Shown in pieces: positions 32,694 through 45,047 of a stretch of DNA of 64,000 nt; within the stretch, counting starts at the first letter, position 1; every line of letters starts with the position of its first letter. A program made the position numbers and the translations under genes. The stretch spans positions 11,713,599 through 11,777,598 of the forward strand of contig NC_088309.1 in the NCBI RefSeq assembly GCF_910592395.1. Direction: 5' to 3'. Origin of the DNA: Lineus longissimus. Its lineage: Eukaryota; Nemertea; Pilidiophora; Heteronemertea; Lineidae. Below the pieces are notes generated by a model. The model was not told the DNA's origin, searched no databases, and saw only the letters and a list, made by a program, of their open reading frames with translations.

Positions 32694-34817
32694 AACCTAA
32701 CCAAATTTCAGGTCGTTCCGTGCGGCAGTTTCGGAGATACGTGTCGAAAACCACATCCCTCGGGTCCTGGCGATCGGCTCAGTAAAAACAATAGACCATA
32801 TCCACGGAGTTGTGGATATGGTCTAAAAAGGTTATGATCGAACCAATAATTGTCTATGACATCAACAAGATCAATATCGTGTGATTGCTAAGAGTCCCTG
32901 CAATAAAAATTTCATCGAAAAAAAGTCATTAATAAGCGAGATATTGCACGTCCTACGTTTTAAGTTTTGACCCCTGGTGGCCAAATCAAGAATCAGATCA
33001 GGCCAAAATTCGGTGTCAGAGATTATCTGACGTAGGGGGTTACATGAACCAACTTTCAAGTTCATAGCTTCAGCAGTTAAGAAACGTGCCATAGTTACAC
33101 TCTAACGGCCAATTTACGCCATTTGACCTCTGTGACCTAGAAAAGGAGGTCAAATCCAAAAATCGTAGGACATGTGGTGTATCCTTGCTAGAAGTCCCTG
33201 CCATAAAAATTTTATCGAAAACAATTCACTCAAATAAGCAAGATATTGCACTTCTTACTTTTTCCATTATGGCCCCCTGGTGGCCGAATAAAGAATCAGA
33301 TCGGGCCAAAATTCGGCATCAGAGGTATCTGATGTAGGGGGTTATATGCACCAAGTTTCAAGTTCATAGCTTTACTGGTTAAGAAACGTGCCATAGTTCA
33401 CATTCTAACGGCCAATTTACGCCATATGACCTCTGTGACCTTGAAAAGTAGGTCAAATTGAAAACCCGTAAGATATGTGATGTATTTTAAACCTAACCAA
33501 ATTTCAGGTCGTTCCGTGCGGCAGTTTCGGAGATACGTGTCGAAAACCACATCCCTCGGGTCCTGGCGATCGGCTCAGTAAAAACAATAGACCATATCCA
33601 CGGAGTTGTGGATATGGTCTAATAAGTTTATGATCGAACCAATAATTGTCTATGACATCAACAAGATCAATATCGTGTGATTGCTAAGAGTCCCTGCAAT
33701 AAAAATTTCATCGAAAAAAAGTCATTAATAAGCGAGATATTGCACGTCCTACGTTTTAAGTTTTGACCCCTGGTGGCCAAATCAAGAATCAGATCAGGCC
33801 AAAATTCGGTGTCAGAGATTATCTGACGTAGGGGGTTACATGAACCAACTTTCAAGTTCATAGCTTCAGCAGTTAAGAAACGTGCCATAGTTACACTCTA
33901 ACGGCCAATTTACGCCATTTGACCTCTGTGACCTAGAAAAGGAGGTCAAATCCAAAAATCGTAGGACATGTGGTGTATCCTTGCTAGAAGTCCCTGCCAT
34001 AAAAATTTTATCGAAAACAATTCACTCAAATAAGCAAGATATTGCACTTCTTACTTTTTCCATTATGGCCCCCTGGTGGCCGAATAAGGAATCAGATCGG
34101 GCCAAAATTCGGCATCAGAGGTATCTGATGTAGGGGGTTATATGCACCAAGTTTCAAGTTCATAGCTTTACTGGTTAAGAAACGTGCCATAGTTCACATT
34201 CTAACGGCCAATTTACGCCATATGACCTCTGTGACCTTGAAAAGTAGGTCAAATTGAAAACCCGTAAGATATGTGATGTATTTTTCCTAAGAGTACCTAC
34301 CATAAAAATTTTATCGAAAACAAGTCACTTATAAGCGCGATATCACACTTCCTAGATTTCCACTTTTGGCCCCCTGGTGGCAAAGTTGAGAATCAGATCA
34401 AACTGAAATTCAGCACCAGAGGCTATGTGATATAGGGGGTTATATGTACTAAGTTTCAAGTTCATAGCTTTAGTGGTTAAGAAACGTGCCATAGTTGACA
34501 CTCTAACGGCCAATTTACGCCATATGACCTCTGTGACCTTGAAAAGCAGGTCAAATTAAAAACCCGTGTGATATAAGATGTATATTTGCTATGAGTACCT
34601 ACAACAAAAGTTTCATCGAAAACAAGTCACTAATAAGCGAGATATCACACTTTTTAGATATCGACATTTGGCCCCCTGGTGGCCAAGTTGAGAATCAGAT
34701 CGGACCGAAATTCAGTGTCAGAAGTCACCTGACCTAGGGGGTGCTGTGTACAAAGTTTCAAGTTCATAGCCCTAGCGGTAAAGAAACGTGCCACTGTTTC
34801 TGAAACAGGATACGACG

Positions 34818-34852
<35 letters not shown>

Positions 34853-34905
34853 CGACGCCGACGGACACAGCGCTATCGTATAGACTCCCCTTACGGTGAG
34901 CCAAA
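32694..34905 (+). repeat. Dispersed ~300-bp monomer array B, with a 796-bp tandem duplication
   Basis: Monomers share GACCTCTGTGACCTTGAAAA, CCCCCTGGTGGCCAA and AAGAAACGTGCCATAGTT. The array ends in an ACG/GCC tract (34815-34865) and the tail GGTGAGCCAAA. Positions 32694-33489 and 33490-34285 are a tandem pair with only a few differences. Each copy starts with a unique segment containing a hairpin, AGACCATATCCAC/GTGGATATGGTCT. On the minus strand the monomers keep an open frame with a recurring peptide (MARFLTAEAMNLKVG). Confidence 0.85.
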
Positions 34906-35242
34906 TAGCAGCATCCGATGGGCAGCCATTTTGGATTCTGCATTTATCCCTAGCGACAAGCTATCGGGGCTTTATCGGTACCCCTAGGGGTGGGTTAAAG
35001 TTATCAGTGGTTTATCGGCAGCTAAATCCTAACAGGGCTTTGAACAACTCAGCCTATCGGAGAATTAAAGTTATCAGTGGTTTTATATCGGTGGATATAA
35101 CCACCGATAGTGGTTATCGGTGCTTTGAACAACCCGCCCCTGACGTCTAATTTGTTGTGGCACATCGATACTGCTCGTTTGGTGGTTGGGGATAATGACC
35201 ATCTTTAATCACAGTTTTAATCACAAAAATAAAGTCGTTTAG

Positions 35243-36210
35243 AATTAGGCCCCCGGCAGCGACCGCCTCAGCGCCAATGGCGATTTAGCGGATCCTGCGA
35301 TTCTGCGGAACCTGCGGAATCTGGGCGGAATCAGCATAAAAACAGCACGAAAATATCGATATTATGATAAATTATCCTTATAATAAATATTTGTAATATT
35401 CCATACTGTTAAATTGTCTAAACCGCTGAGATTATCAAGCATTTCGGAAAAACCCCAACATGCATGAAAAAAATGTCTGCATTCTATTATCGGACGATTT
35501 CCACGTTACGCACCCGAATAACACACGCCATTTTCGCTCATTCGTTAATTTGTTAATATCGTGCAGAATACAATAGGGACGGACACTTTTTCCAGGGGAC
35601 ATTTTAAACTTCTACACTGGCCTGGTTGACACGTCTCTCTTTAATTTACAACATCGCAAAATTGTGCACGAGCAACATACGATTGCCTTGATGATCCATC
35701 ATAAGTTAAGATATTCAAGTCACATGATGACTGATGATGTCCAGGACTCCCAGATGACAAATCAGTTTAAACAGAGAATTTCCCACACTCATGATAATAA
35801 ATAAAAGATTTTTCTAAAACGTCCACCCGAGTCAATCATCCCACTCTTGATGACCAAACAGCCAGAAAGATCATGCGATGACAGGTGACAAGCCCGAGAT
35901 CCTGGCAACGATCCTTAAAACCACCCCAAGTCCCAGGAGGCGAAACGACTAATTTTTGGGTAGAGTGACTCTCAGACACTCTCTTGATTTAACTTGATTA
36001 CATTACATCACGGCAGCGGCAGCGGCCACCTTCAGCGCCACCACGTGGGGCCTAATGGTATTAGGCAAAGTTTGGAGGCGAAAAGGCTGGGGGCGAAAAC
36101 GTCAGGGAGCGAAACGACCGGATACCCATAACACAGAAAATCCGCTGCAGACCAGATTCCGCAGAATCCGCAGAATCCGCTAAATCGCCATGGCCCGCCA
36201 ATGGTATTAG
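35243..36210. mobile_element. Possible foldback element
   Basis: CAATGGCGATTTAGCGGAT (about 35276) and ATCCGCTAAATCGCCATGG (about 36174) are inverted. Both flanks carry ATTAGGC, and repeated CTGCGGAA words lie inside each arm. Boundaries are uncertain. Confidence 0.45.
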
Positions 36211-37190
36211 GCTATTACTATAGTTCAAATGTATTGTGCATATGTACATGATCGGCTCCCTACATTAGTAATTTGGGGACGCGGAATGACCAATTTCGTG
36301 CAGGGGGTTGAATGTATCGGATTCGCATCCCAGCAAATGTTGAACTGTCACATAATACATCGTTGATTGCGTATAACTTGATATATATGACCTGAATAGG
36401 GGCAAGCAAGGTGTGTTTGGTATAAAAACCATCTTATAAATAGATATTATTTATCATATGAGGCCAAGTTAGTTAGGCTCTGTAGCCAATTAAAACAGTG
36501 GACTCTGTCTTTTATTGACTCTGACAGACTGTGGAATGGATAGTGACAGATAAATAAAAACCTATGTTTTCATAAATGAGAACTTATTGTTGAACTCATT
36601 TTCTTAATGTCGACAAAATGAGGTAACTTCCTGAGAGGGATATCATACATCATAATATTTCCTTGCATTTTTTACAAGTAATTGTGCTCCATCCAAGCAG
36701 AAGAGGCATCGCCCACGCTTGAATTGAATAGCACCAAAATAGGGCGAAAAATACAGGGTATATTGATCTCCATGGAATTGAAAGGCCTGACTGTTGGCTG
36801 TTGATACGTTGCGTTGCCCGACAAATAGTAACTCAGTTCTGTGTGCTACATCATGTTGCTTTTTTTCTCAGAAGTAAGCAGAGGCATACTGAAAATACTC
36901 ATCAAAATGATACAAAAGAATTACCAGAAAATTCTTGTTATTTTATTTTTAGGCAGTGAATGTTGGCATTGTATCTATATAGAGAGGTGAACTGCAAATG
37001 ATAAAAGACCTGTAGTTTATTCCCGTACTTCCCAGATAGGAAATAACTTATGCTCCCTTTGAACCTCGTGTCCATGCTATTGCTAAGTAGTTATGCAGCA
37101 ACACTGTATGCTGGGGTCTCACTAGCCAGCGGGGAGGAGGTCCACTTTGTAGCCCCCCCCCCCCCTCCCCTCCCCCAAAACAACTACATT
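36211..37190. other. Gene-free stretch
   Basis: No open frame or repeat that I can assign; a C run lies at 37146-37175. Confidence 0.4.
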
Positions 37191-37196
37191 TTGTAT

Positions 37197-37528
37197 AGTC
37201 TGGTTCAAGATGTTTAGAAATCTTCCAAATCGCTCTTTTTTTCACAATTGGTCTTGGATTTTCATCAAACCTTAACCTATACCTCAGATTGTTTGATACA
37301 GCATGTCCCTGCGTTTTAATCCATTCGAAAGTTCATTCCAAATACAACCGCTCCAGAAAAAGGCCCGATGTTCCAGCATAAGAAATTTCAGTACACACAA
37401 TTTGCCGGGGGTTTCGCGGCATAGGACATGATGCAACGATCAATTTGTAGGTTCGATGAATATCCAAGACCAAATGTGAAAATGAGAGCGATTTTCAAGA
37501 TTTCTGAACATCTTGATTGAACCAGACC
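37197..37528. mobile_element. Short inverted-terminal element of the 11.8/16.2/51.6-kb family
   Basis: GTCTGGTTCAAGATGTTTAG at the left is mirrored by CTGAACATCTTGATTGAACC at the right. The arms contain ATCGCTCT and the TTCATTCCAAATACAACCGC-type core. Related partial copies lie at 11805-12007, 16035-16335, 37830-38040 and 51530-51785. Confidence 0.6.
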
Positions 37529-37829
37529 ATAGAGTGGTTGCACGTGACGTCATCACCGGCCATGGTGGAGGGACAGACAAAAGTGAACAAGCCCAAAAAG
37601 CCATAATCGTTCTGCCCTCCAACATGGCAGACCGTGAAAACACTCTATAGTTCTTGAGACGCGGGCCGTTTCCATGGATATGAATGGACCTATCGTGTTT
37701 CAAATACGACTTACTTTAATAACGTCATGATCTTAGTTTCCATGTATAGAGGATGCTTCAACCGTTCAAGATTTGCGTGTAGCCTACAATACATTGATGC
37801 CTGTTCTCATGTACAAAGTTGAAAATCGC

Positions 37830-38040
37830 TCTTCAGAGTGAGTCTTCTCTTCACAATTGCTCGCGGATTTTCATCAAACCTACCTCAAATTGATTGTTAC
37901 AGCATGTCCCTGCGTTTTAATCGATTCAAAAGTTCATTCTGACCACAAGTGCTCCAGAAAAAGGCCCGATATTCTAGCATAGAAAATGTTAGTAGGCCAC
38001 ACACTTTTTGCACGGGGTTTTCGCGCCATTGAAGAAATGT
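37830..38040 (+). repeat. Partial copy of the same inverted-terminal family
   Basis: Shares TTTTCATCAAACCTACCTCA, TCAAAAGTTCATTCTGACCA and CCAGAAAAAGGCCCGAT with the element just upstream, in direct orientation to its left arm. Confidence 0.6.
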
Positions 38041-38550
38041 CATGAAAAATTACGTTGCACAAGCTCCAGCATCCTGAGATACAGGTTTTGATACTCCTAC
38101 ATCGTATACAAAACCCTGAGAAAATCCACTACAATCCACTGGGAAGGGTGGCTGTTCCGATTACCTTGAAGAGTTTATGTTGGCGGTATAATACAATAAA
38201 CACGTTCGATCCTAACGTTTTGATTCTTCAATCTACATCGATTTTTTTGCTGTCAAACATTCTGTTGAAGTGTTTTTGTGTATTTATTACGAAATGAAAC
38301 AAACTCGCAGCGGGGGACATGCAATTCACGAAAGAGCCTTCGATAAATCAAGCTTAAAAGCGGACTTCGCCATACAACAGCCGATTCAGCCAACTGTGTT
38401 TACTGAACTTTTTCCCGGGCGTTAAAAATGTACCTACTTAATTCCTGTTCAAAAGTCTAGTGCAGATCAGTTACTCTAACAAGGATAGATCATATTGACA
38501 TTGACAATAGGATTCCACTAAGAAACTAGTATGACTTGATGACGGTTATT
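38041..38550. other. Non-coding stretch, nothing recognised
   Basis: Only short open frames without motifs. Confidence 0.4.
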
Positions 38551-38557
38551 CTATGTA

Positions 38558-39671
38558 CGGTGGCTGGGAAAGGACATCGAAAGCTATTTTTTCGGGGCGG
38601 GAGGACTTACGAAAACGAAAAAAAAACAAAAAAACAACACATTTTCATTATCTCCGTGACGATTTAATAAGTCGGGGGACGACTTATTATCTCGGGGAGA
38701 CGACATACTATACTAAGTCGGGGGACGACTTACAGAAACAAAAACAGGAAGAAAAAAAATGTTTTTAAGAATTTTTTTTTTCTTGCATTTTTCCGTCTTT
38801 TTTATCATCTCGGGGGACGACTCACGGAAGCGAGGCTGGGCTTATTTAACTTTACGAAACGATTTCGGCGTAATCACCTTATGTCAGGTATTAGCATGGC
38901 GCGATTGTTCGCACTGATCATACTCCGGTATGCCAGCCGCACACTGAGAGATTTTTTTTAAGTTGAAAGCAACTCAGCTTGTTGCAGTTAGTTGCAATGA
39001 ATCGAGTTGCAATTCATTAGTGTTTTTGTTTCTCGTTGTTTTCAAGACCAAATCCATCTCAAAATTAGCCATTTAATGCAATGAACGAAGTTGAAGAAGT
39101 TGGAATAAATCACTCTACAATATTGTACGGCCGGTTGTGTGACGTCATTTACCGTTGAAACTTGTTGATGAATCGCAAGTAGAACGGACATTGAGCGATG
39201 CATTGCTCGTTTGCGATAGATTCACAATATTGTAAATCGATTCATTGCAGCTGACTAAGTGAGATAATCTCGAGTCGGCATGGGGCTCAAACGAATCACT
39301 CAGTATGCGGCACCGGAGTATGATCAGCGGACGATCGCGTCATGCTAATACCTGACTGGATATGATGTATAAAGCCCAGCCTCGTTTCCGTAAGTCATTC
39401 CCGGCTCACTAAGTCGTCTCTCTCCGAGATAATAAAAATGACGGCAAAATGTCTTTAACATTTTTTTTCTTCGTTTTTTGTTTTTGTAAGTCGTCCCCCC
39501 GGCTTAATATTGATAATAAGTTGTCCCCCTGAAATAATAACTCATTTAATAATTCGTCCCCCCGACTTAATAAGCCGTCCCCCCGAGATAAAAATTCGTC
39601 CCCGCGACTTAATTATTCGTCCCACCCCAAAAAATAATTCGCATGTCCTTTCACCATGTTCACAGCGACCG
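38558..39671. mobile_element. TA-flanked foldback element related to 4357-5075
   Basis: The termini CGGTGGCTGGGAAAGGACAT and an imperfect inverted copy sit between TA (38556-38557, 39672-39673). Repeated GGGGGACGACTTA words line both arms. A second inverted layer (38826-38950 against 39297-39390, including ATCATACTCCGG) and a third around TGAATCGA lie inside. No transposase is seen. Its first 20 bases are those of the MITE at 4357 with a single change. Confidence 0.75.
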
Positions 39672-39761
39672 TAATTCTTAGATCGCTTTTTTTCCTACCG
39701 CTAACTCCCCACAGAAAGGCATGGATTTCATCAGGGGTTTTAAATATCGAGAGGCGGAGTA

Positions 39762-40010
39762 TAGACTGTGGCTATTATTACGGCAGTCTCTAATGCATTT
39801 TACATGCGAACAACTGGCTATTCTTACGGCGGTCATTTTCATTTTTGAGCCTTAATAATCCTACCCCAAACCTAACCCAGACCCTGTCCCTTAGTCCTAA
39901 CACTAACACCTCCTTAACCCTTCCCTAACACTAATCCTTGTCCCCTAATCCTCAGTTTAATCCCTGAAATCGGTGAAATTTTTATTGTTACGGTACCGTA
40001 AGAATAGCCA
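39762..40010. mobile_element. MITE with a degenerate CCTAAC-rich interior
   Basis: TGTGGCTATTATTACGGC at the left is mirrored by CCGTAAGAATAGCCAC at the right, with a second left-type copy at 39822. The interior contains a pyrimidine-rich run of CCTAAC, CCCTAAC and similar words (39855-39955) that resembles degenerate telomere-like repeats. Confidence 0.6.
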
Positions 40011-40769
40011 CTTTGATATTTAAAACCTAGGGCCCGGTTTCTCAAAGAATCTTAAGTATTTGTCTTAAGTCATAATATTTTGACTAAGCCAAGTCAAAAA
40101 CTTAAGTACAAATCTCAAAGCATCTTAAGACGAACTTAGCTAAGTTTTCCCAAAATGACTTAAGTCAGGTGAAACGTGCCGAGCCGGCCGTTTCAGCCAG
40201 CCTCCGATAGTTCCACTAAGACTTCGGGAGTTTCCGTGAGATTACGAATATTCCCGAGAACGTTTCCAAGGAACTCTTCAGCTGGTCGGCAATGAAGGAG
40301 GTCGGATTGTGAATGCCACATCGCGACCACGTGGGAAATGGGCATGGCGGGAGAGGCACATTGATCTTCGTTTCTGATGCTCGGCGGTGCGGATGATAAT
40401 GACCCATAATGATGAAATTTTCCAAGGAATTACTAGTATTTTGGAACTATGGTGCTCTCATTATTGAAACTTACCACCGAATGTACATGTATATAGCCGA
40501 TAAGACAATAAATGCGCCACACCCACACCCCCTCTTACAATCAAGCGCTATTAGTATTTACTCCTTTGCTGTCCAAATCCCCTGGGCCCAAGCGGCCCAT
40601 GTATATCAGTTACGTTCCGAAAGGAGCCCATCACATTATAAGGACGAAGATGAAGATTAAGGATGTACGGAAATACGGGCGGCGACTACCGACGGTTAGA
40701 ACAGAATTGGTACCATATCATTACTGTTGTGTATGTAGGCTAGGCCAAGCAACATTACGCCCGAGAAAA

Positions 40770-41927
40770 ATGGAGGTAAACATGGAAGTGCATGAAGTCA
40801 AGCGGGTTAGAGCAACAAATTGGTCATCCCAGGAGGAGGCCATGCTAATGGAGGCTGTTCGCCTACGTGAGAGGCACTGCATTGGACGTTTCATGCAGCG
40901 GTCAATTCTAACTCTGACCCCCCCCCCCCCCCCCCCCACCTCAGGGGTCGACGCTAATGCGACGCCGGATTAGTGTCGCTTCCTGAGGGTTAAGAAAAAA
41001 TCAGACAGTCGAACCTCTGGCGTATTGGGAAAAGAGTAGCATCGCATTTCCGTCGTAGGTCTGATATTAAAAGCAATTGTCTTTGGTGAATTCCTGTCGA
41101 CGAAGTTGCGACAGGCATGTCGAACAAGCGTCGCATTCCTGACGAACTGCCACGGCCCATCCCAGACATGCCCAGACACGTTTTTGGAGCTGGGCAGCAT
41201 CATGGACAGCAGGTGAGTGGAGTGCTTAGAATGTTTTCTAGTATATCCAGCTGTAGTGAAAAGATTGATTGATCTCTCCAGCAGTGTCATGCGTCGGGAT
41301 ATCTGTAGATTGTTATGGTTCCTTTTTTTGGCGAAGACGTTGGTGATTCACGGAGTTCGGAGGTGGTTTTTGTGTGAAATTGAGCCGTCAAAATTGACAA
41401 TATTCCAAGATGGCGGCCTCCATGTCTCCGACCGGAAGCAGTTGAGAGATCGTCAATTTGGCCGATTAATGCCATTTCAGAGGTGGTTACTGAACTATAG
41501 ATAGCTTCATCACATTGTTGAATAACTGCTGAAAGTTTAATTTATGCATATGCATGCTCGAAAGCGATGCTATACCTGTGAGTTGGTGTTGAATTCCTGG
41601 CGTTCAGGATTCTGTCAGGTGAAAAAAAGGTGACGTTCTGAACTTCAGGATTCTGTCAGGTGGAAAAAAGGTGACGTTCTGAACTTGACCACAGGAAGAA
41701 AGAGTGAAATCCTGGAGTAGAAGTTAAAAGTTCTGGGTGAACAAGTGTCGATTCCTGGACGTCCTTATATATTCCAGGTGTCGCATAAGTGTCGAATGTC
41801 TGAAGGGGGGGGGGGGGTCAGATTTACAATTGACCGCTGCATCAGTGGGATAGCGGACATTGGGACGGGCTGCGTGTCAAAGGCTTCCAAGAGCGGCCGC
41901 CTGGGAGGCCGTTGCCGAGGATGTGAG
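40770..41927 (+). pseudogene. Myb/SANT-like gene of Harbinger-3, split by a MITE
   Basis: Starts MEVNMEVHEVKRVRATNWSS and continues through QEEAMLMEAVRLRERHCIGR, matching the Myb-like start. A 948-bp MITE (40894-41841) interrupts it. Beyond the MITE a fragment with AAAWEAVAEDVR, in a different frame, matches the expected third helix, then a donor-like GAG|GTGTGT. A frame slip therefore accompanies the insertion. Confidence 0.6.
40894..41841. mobile_element. 948-bp MITE with 3-bp target duplication
   Basis: The ends TGCAGCGGTCAATTCTAACT and AATTGACCGCTGCA are inverted, flanked by TCA (40891-40893 and 41842-41844), and each is followed inward by a C or G run. A 3-bp duplication fits Harbinger-type transposition. 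Inside, GGATTCTGTCAGGTG followed by AAGGTGACGTTCTGAACTT occurs twice in tandem (about 41608-41683). Confidence 0.75.
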
Positions 41928-41999
41928 GTGTGTTCTTCAAGTTCAATCGTTCCCTGTTGTCTGCTTTAGTCTTCTCGTCGAGACACGGCTGGTTGACCA

Positions 42000-42770
42000 A
42001 TAAATCAATAAGTTATTCATGCCTGGCATAGTACAAATATTACAACTTGACTGGGGTGATGTTCCCCGGGCAAACTTTGTGCTAAAAATTTGTGCCCGTG
42101 GTGCACGGACTCAATGTTGTTGTGTCGTCTGCTTCACCATGCATGCATGCGATGCGATGCATGGTAGACACTCACAATCCGACTGAAAAACTTCCCTAAA
42201 TGCACTCGCCTTACCCCGAAATTTGTGTGTCCCCAAGTTCAAATTTCGCCACGCCTTAAACAGACACGATACTGCCTATTTTTGCTGTGAAATCGAACAG
42301 AATCGCACATCATTTCCGAAAGAAAACAAACATTAATTTTGAGATCGTTTGGAGGTGTGGTTGGGAGGTGTGACGATTTCAGCCAATAAAAGGAAATCAG
42401 GTCACCATTAGCATGTATTATGTAGATAAGCGCAGCTGCTGTGTGACTCAGCGTTTGGGGAATCCCCCTATGTGTTTACCTACTAATTGGTCACAGCCGT
42501 AGAAAAGATTTCAGATATGAAATAAGAACAATAAAAACATGAGTTTTGATAACAATCAATCAATATAATGATAAAATAATATTTCTCTCACTGTAAAGTG
42601 TAAATATTAATACAGTTAAAGATTTATGACAAGTGCATCAATGCTTTAGACTAGAGTTGACAAGATCAATGACAATGCCATCATCATATCTGTTTATCAA
42701 CATTTTAGAAATGGGGACTATTTAGGCAGGTGCAAAGTGCCAAAAAGTTTAAATTGGTCATCTTGATCTT
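42000..42770. other. Interior of Harbinger-3, no gene recognised
   Basis: AT-rich non-coding sequence. Later exons of the Myb-like gene might lie here but were not identified. Confidence 0.4.
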
Positions 42771-42775
42771 AAGTA

Positions 42776-42953
42776 CAGTACCTCTCTATTATTCAGGGCA
42801 CCCTTGGGACTGGCAAGTGCTGTCCTTACTTGAGGGGTGCCTGATTAAAAAGGTCAAATGTAATGGAAACAACCACTTTGTGAACAAAACTAGTGTCCTT
42901 GATGGAGAGGTTATCCTCAATAGAGAGGTGTCCACTAAGGGAGGTGTCCACTG
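42776..42953. mobile_element. Tigger-type MITE, second copy
   Basis: CAGTACCTCTCTATTATTC at the left and GGAGGTGTCCACTG at the right lie between TA dinucleotides. The interior has AGAGAGGTGTCCACTAAGG-like words as in the copy at 7060-7219. Confidence 0.6.
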
Positions 42954-43546
42954 TAGTTCAAACTGGGTCATGTTTAATATATATGAATATATTCGGCGTA
43001 CAAGCATGATCGAAGATTTCGATGTACTTCGAGATGTGAGAGACCCGACTAATTTAAACTTCATCTTGCCCACCTTGCTGTCTACAGAGTCCCTTTAAAA
43101 TGAAAATATGAACACAAGAAGAACAGTCCAGTGGCTGATACAAGATAATTTCAAAGTGATATAGGAACTGAAGTTTTGCTAAGTAGGCCTACTTCGGTTA
43201 TAATCATCAAATAAGGCATCATGGCCCAGGTATTGCAATTTAGTACTGCAATATTGATATTTTTAAAATGTCAATGGCAATGCACTTTTTGTTGTGTGAT
43301 GTTACTTTTAGCATCATTCTTACATCTTAGTTCAAATTTGAACTTGAACTGTTTCGAAATATCATTTTACGTACAGCGCTGCAGGAGTAGTGGTGCGCAC
43401 AAGTGCAGAATGTGAAAAAAGTACAAGAATATAAAGCATGGAGGTAAGTCATTTTGCCATTCTCACAAAAAATGATTATGTATCAGAAGTCAAGAGTTCA
43501 GTTCACGCAGCTGTAGGGTTAAGACTTCAGTAGAAAGCACCAACAT

Positions 43547-43703
43547 TTTGCAATGAAACGGCCAGGGGCTATTGTGCTCACCGTATACATCTTTTAGTAG
43601 GCAGGATCATGCTTAGTTTAGAGGTGAATATGGTGAACACAATCAGGCATGAAGACTTTTTTTAGATGTGTATTGATGTCAAGTAATAAGACGGGGCAGT
43701 ATA
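43547..43703 (+). repeat. 157-bp segment shared with 30456-30610
   Basis: Nearly identical to the region that covers the start of the Harbinger-2 transposase (AATGAAACGGCCAGGGGC, CATCTTTTAGTAGGCAGGAT, TGGTGAACACAATCAGGCAT). Here it directly precedes satellite array C. A shorter piece, GGCCAGGGCCATTGTGCTCA, begins array E at about 47250. Confidence 0.75.
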
Positions 43704-44976
43704 TATAAGTTTATGATCCAACCAATAATTGTCTATGCCATCAACAAGATCAATATCGTGTGATTGCTAAGAGTCCCTGCAATAAAAAATTCATCGAAAA
43801 AAAGTCATTAATAAGCAAGATATTGCACGTCCTACTTTTTCAGTTTTGACCCCCTGGTGGCCAAATCAAGAATCAGATGAGGCCAAAATTCGGTGTCAGA
43901 GATTATCTGATGTAGGGGGTTACATGTACCAACTTTCAAGTTCATAGCTTCAGCAGTTAAGAAACGTGCCATAGTTACACTCTAATGGCCAATTTACGCC
44001 ATTTGACCTCTGTGACCTAGAAAAGGAGGTCAAATCCAAAAATCGTAGGACATGTGGTGTATCCTTGCTAGAAGTCCCTGCCATAAAAATTTTATCGAAA
44101 ACAATTCACTCAAATAAGCAAGATATTGCACTTCTTACTTTTTCCATTATGGCCCCCTGGTGGCCGAAAAAAAGAATCAGATCAGGCCAAAATTCGGCAT
44201 CAAAGGTTATCTGATGTAGGGGGTTATATGCACCAAGTTTCAAGTTCATAGCTTTACTGGTTAAGAAACGTGCCATAGTTTACACTCCAACAGCCAATTT
44301 ACGCCATATGACCTCTGTGACCTTGAAAAGTAGGTCAAATTGAAAACCCGTAAGACATGTGATGTATTCTTCCTAAGAGTACCTACCATAAAAATTTTAT
44401 CGAAAACAAGTCACTTATAAGCGAGATATCACACTTTTTAGATATCCACTTTTGGCCCCCTGGTGGCAAAGTTGAGAATCAGATCAAACTGAAATTCAGC
44501 ACCAGAGGCTATGTGATATAGGGGGTTATATGTACCAAGTTTCAAGTTCATAGCTTCAGTGGTTAAGAAACGTGCCATAGTTTACACTCTAACGGCCAAT
44601 TTACGCCATATGACCTCTGTGAACTTAAAAAGTAGGTCAAATTAAAAACCCGTATGATATAAGATGTATATTTGCTATGAGTACCTACAACACAAGTTTC
44701 ATCGAAAACAAGTCACTAATAAGCGAGATATCACACTTTTTAGATATCAACATTTGGCCCCCTGGTGGCCAAGTTGAGAATCAGATCGGACCGAAATTCA
44801 GTGTCAGAGGTCACCTGACCTAGGGGGTGCTGTGTACAAAGTTTTAAGTTCATAGCCCTAGCGGTTAAGAAACGTGCCACTGTTTTTTAAATAGGATACA
44901 ACGACAGACGACGGACGACGACGACGGACGACGGACACTGCGGTATTACATAAGACTCCCCTACGGTGAGCCAAAA
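43704..44976 (+). repeat. Dispersed ~300-bp monomer array C
   Basis: About four monomers with the family words, then an ACG/GACGG tract (44897-44940) and the tail ACTCCCCTACGGTGAGCCAA. The first monomer is closest to those of array B. Confidence 0.85.
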
Positions 44977-45047
44977 ATCAAGAAAATGTAAGATACAAGT
45001 CAGAAAAGACAAAAGGGAAAAGATAAAAAATAATCAAATAAAAAAAT

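Larger units (their letters stand above)
25198..35139. mobile_element. PIF/Harbinger element 2, ~9.9 kb with nested insertions
   Basis: The outermost 19 bases are perfect inverted copies (GGGCGGGTTGTTCAAAGCA at 25198; its complement ends at 35139), flanked by CTG on both sides (25195-25197, 35140-35142). This matches the 3-bp duplication expected of the superfamily. Subterminal CCGATAAC-type words also recur inverted. Inside are a Myb-like gene (+), a transposase exon (-), a 364-bp MITE, an RTE-like LINE, a 587-bp inverted-repeat element and a satellite array. Confidence 0.82.

Noticed and set aside
37149-37168. C run as a polypurine-tract signal
   Set aside because: No LTR or integrase nearby, so it is an isolated homopolymer.
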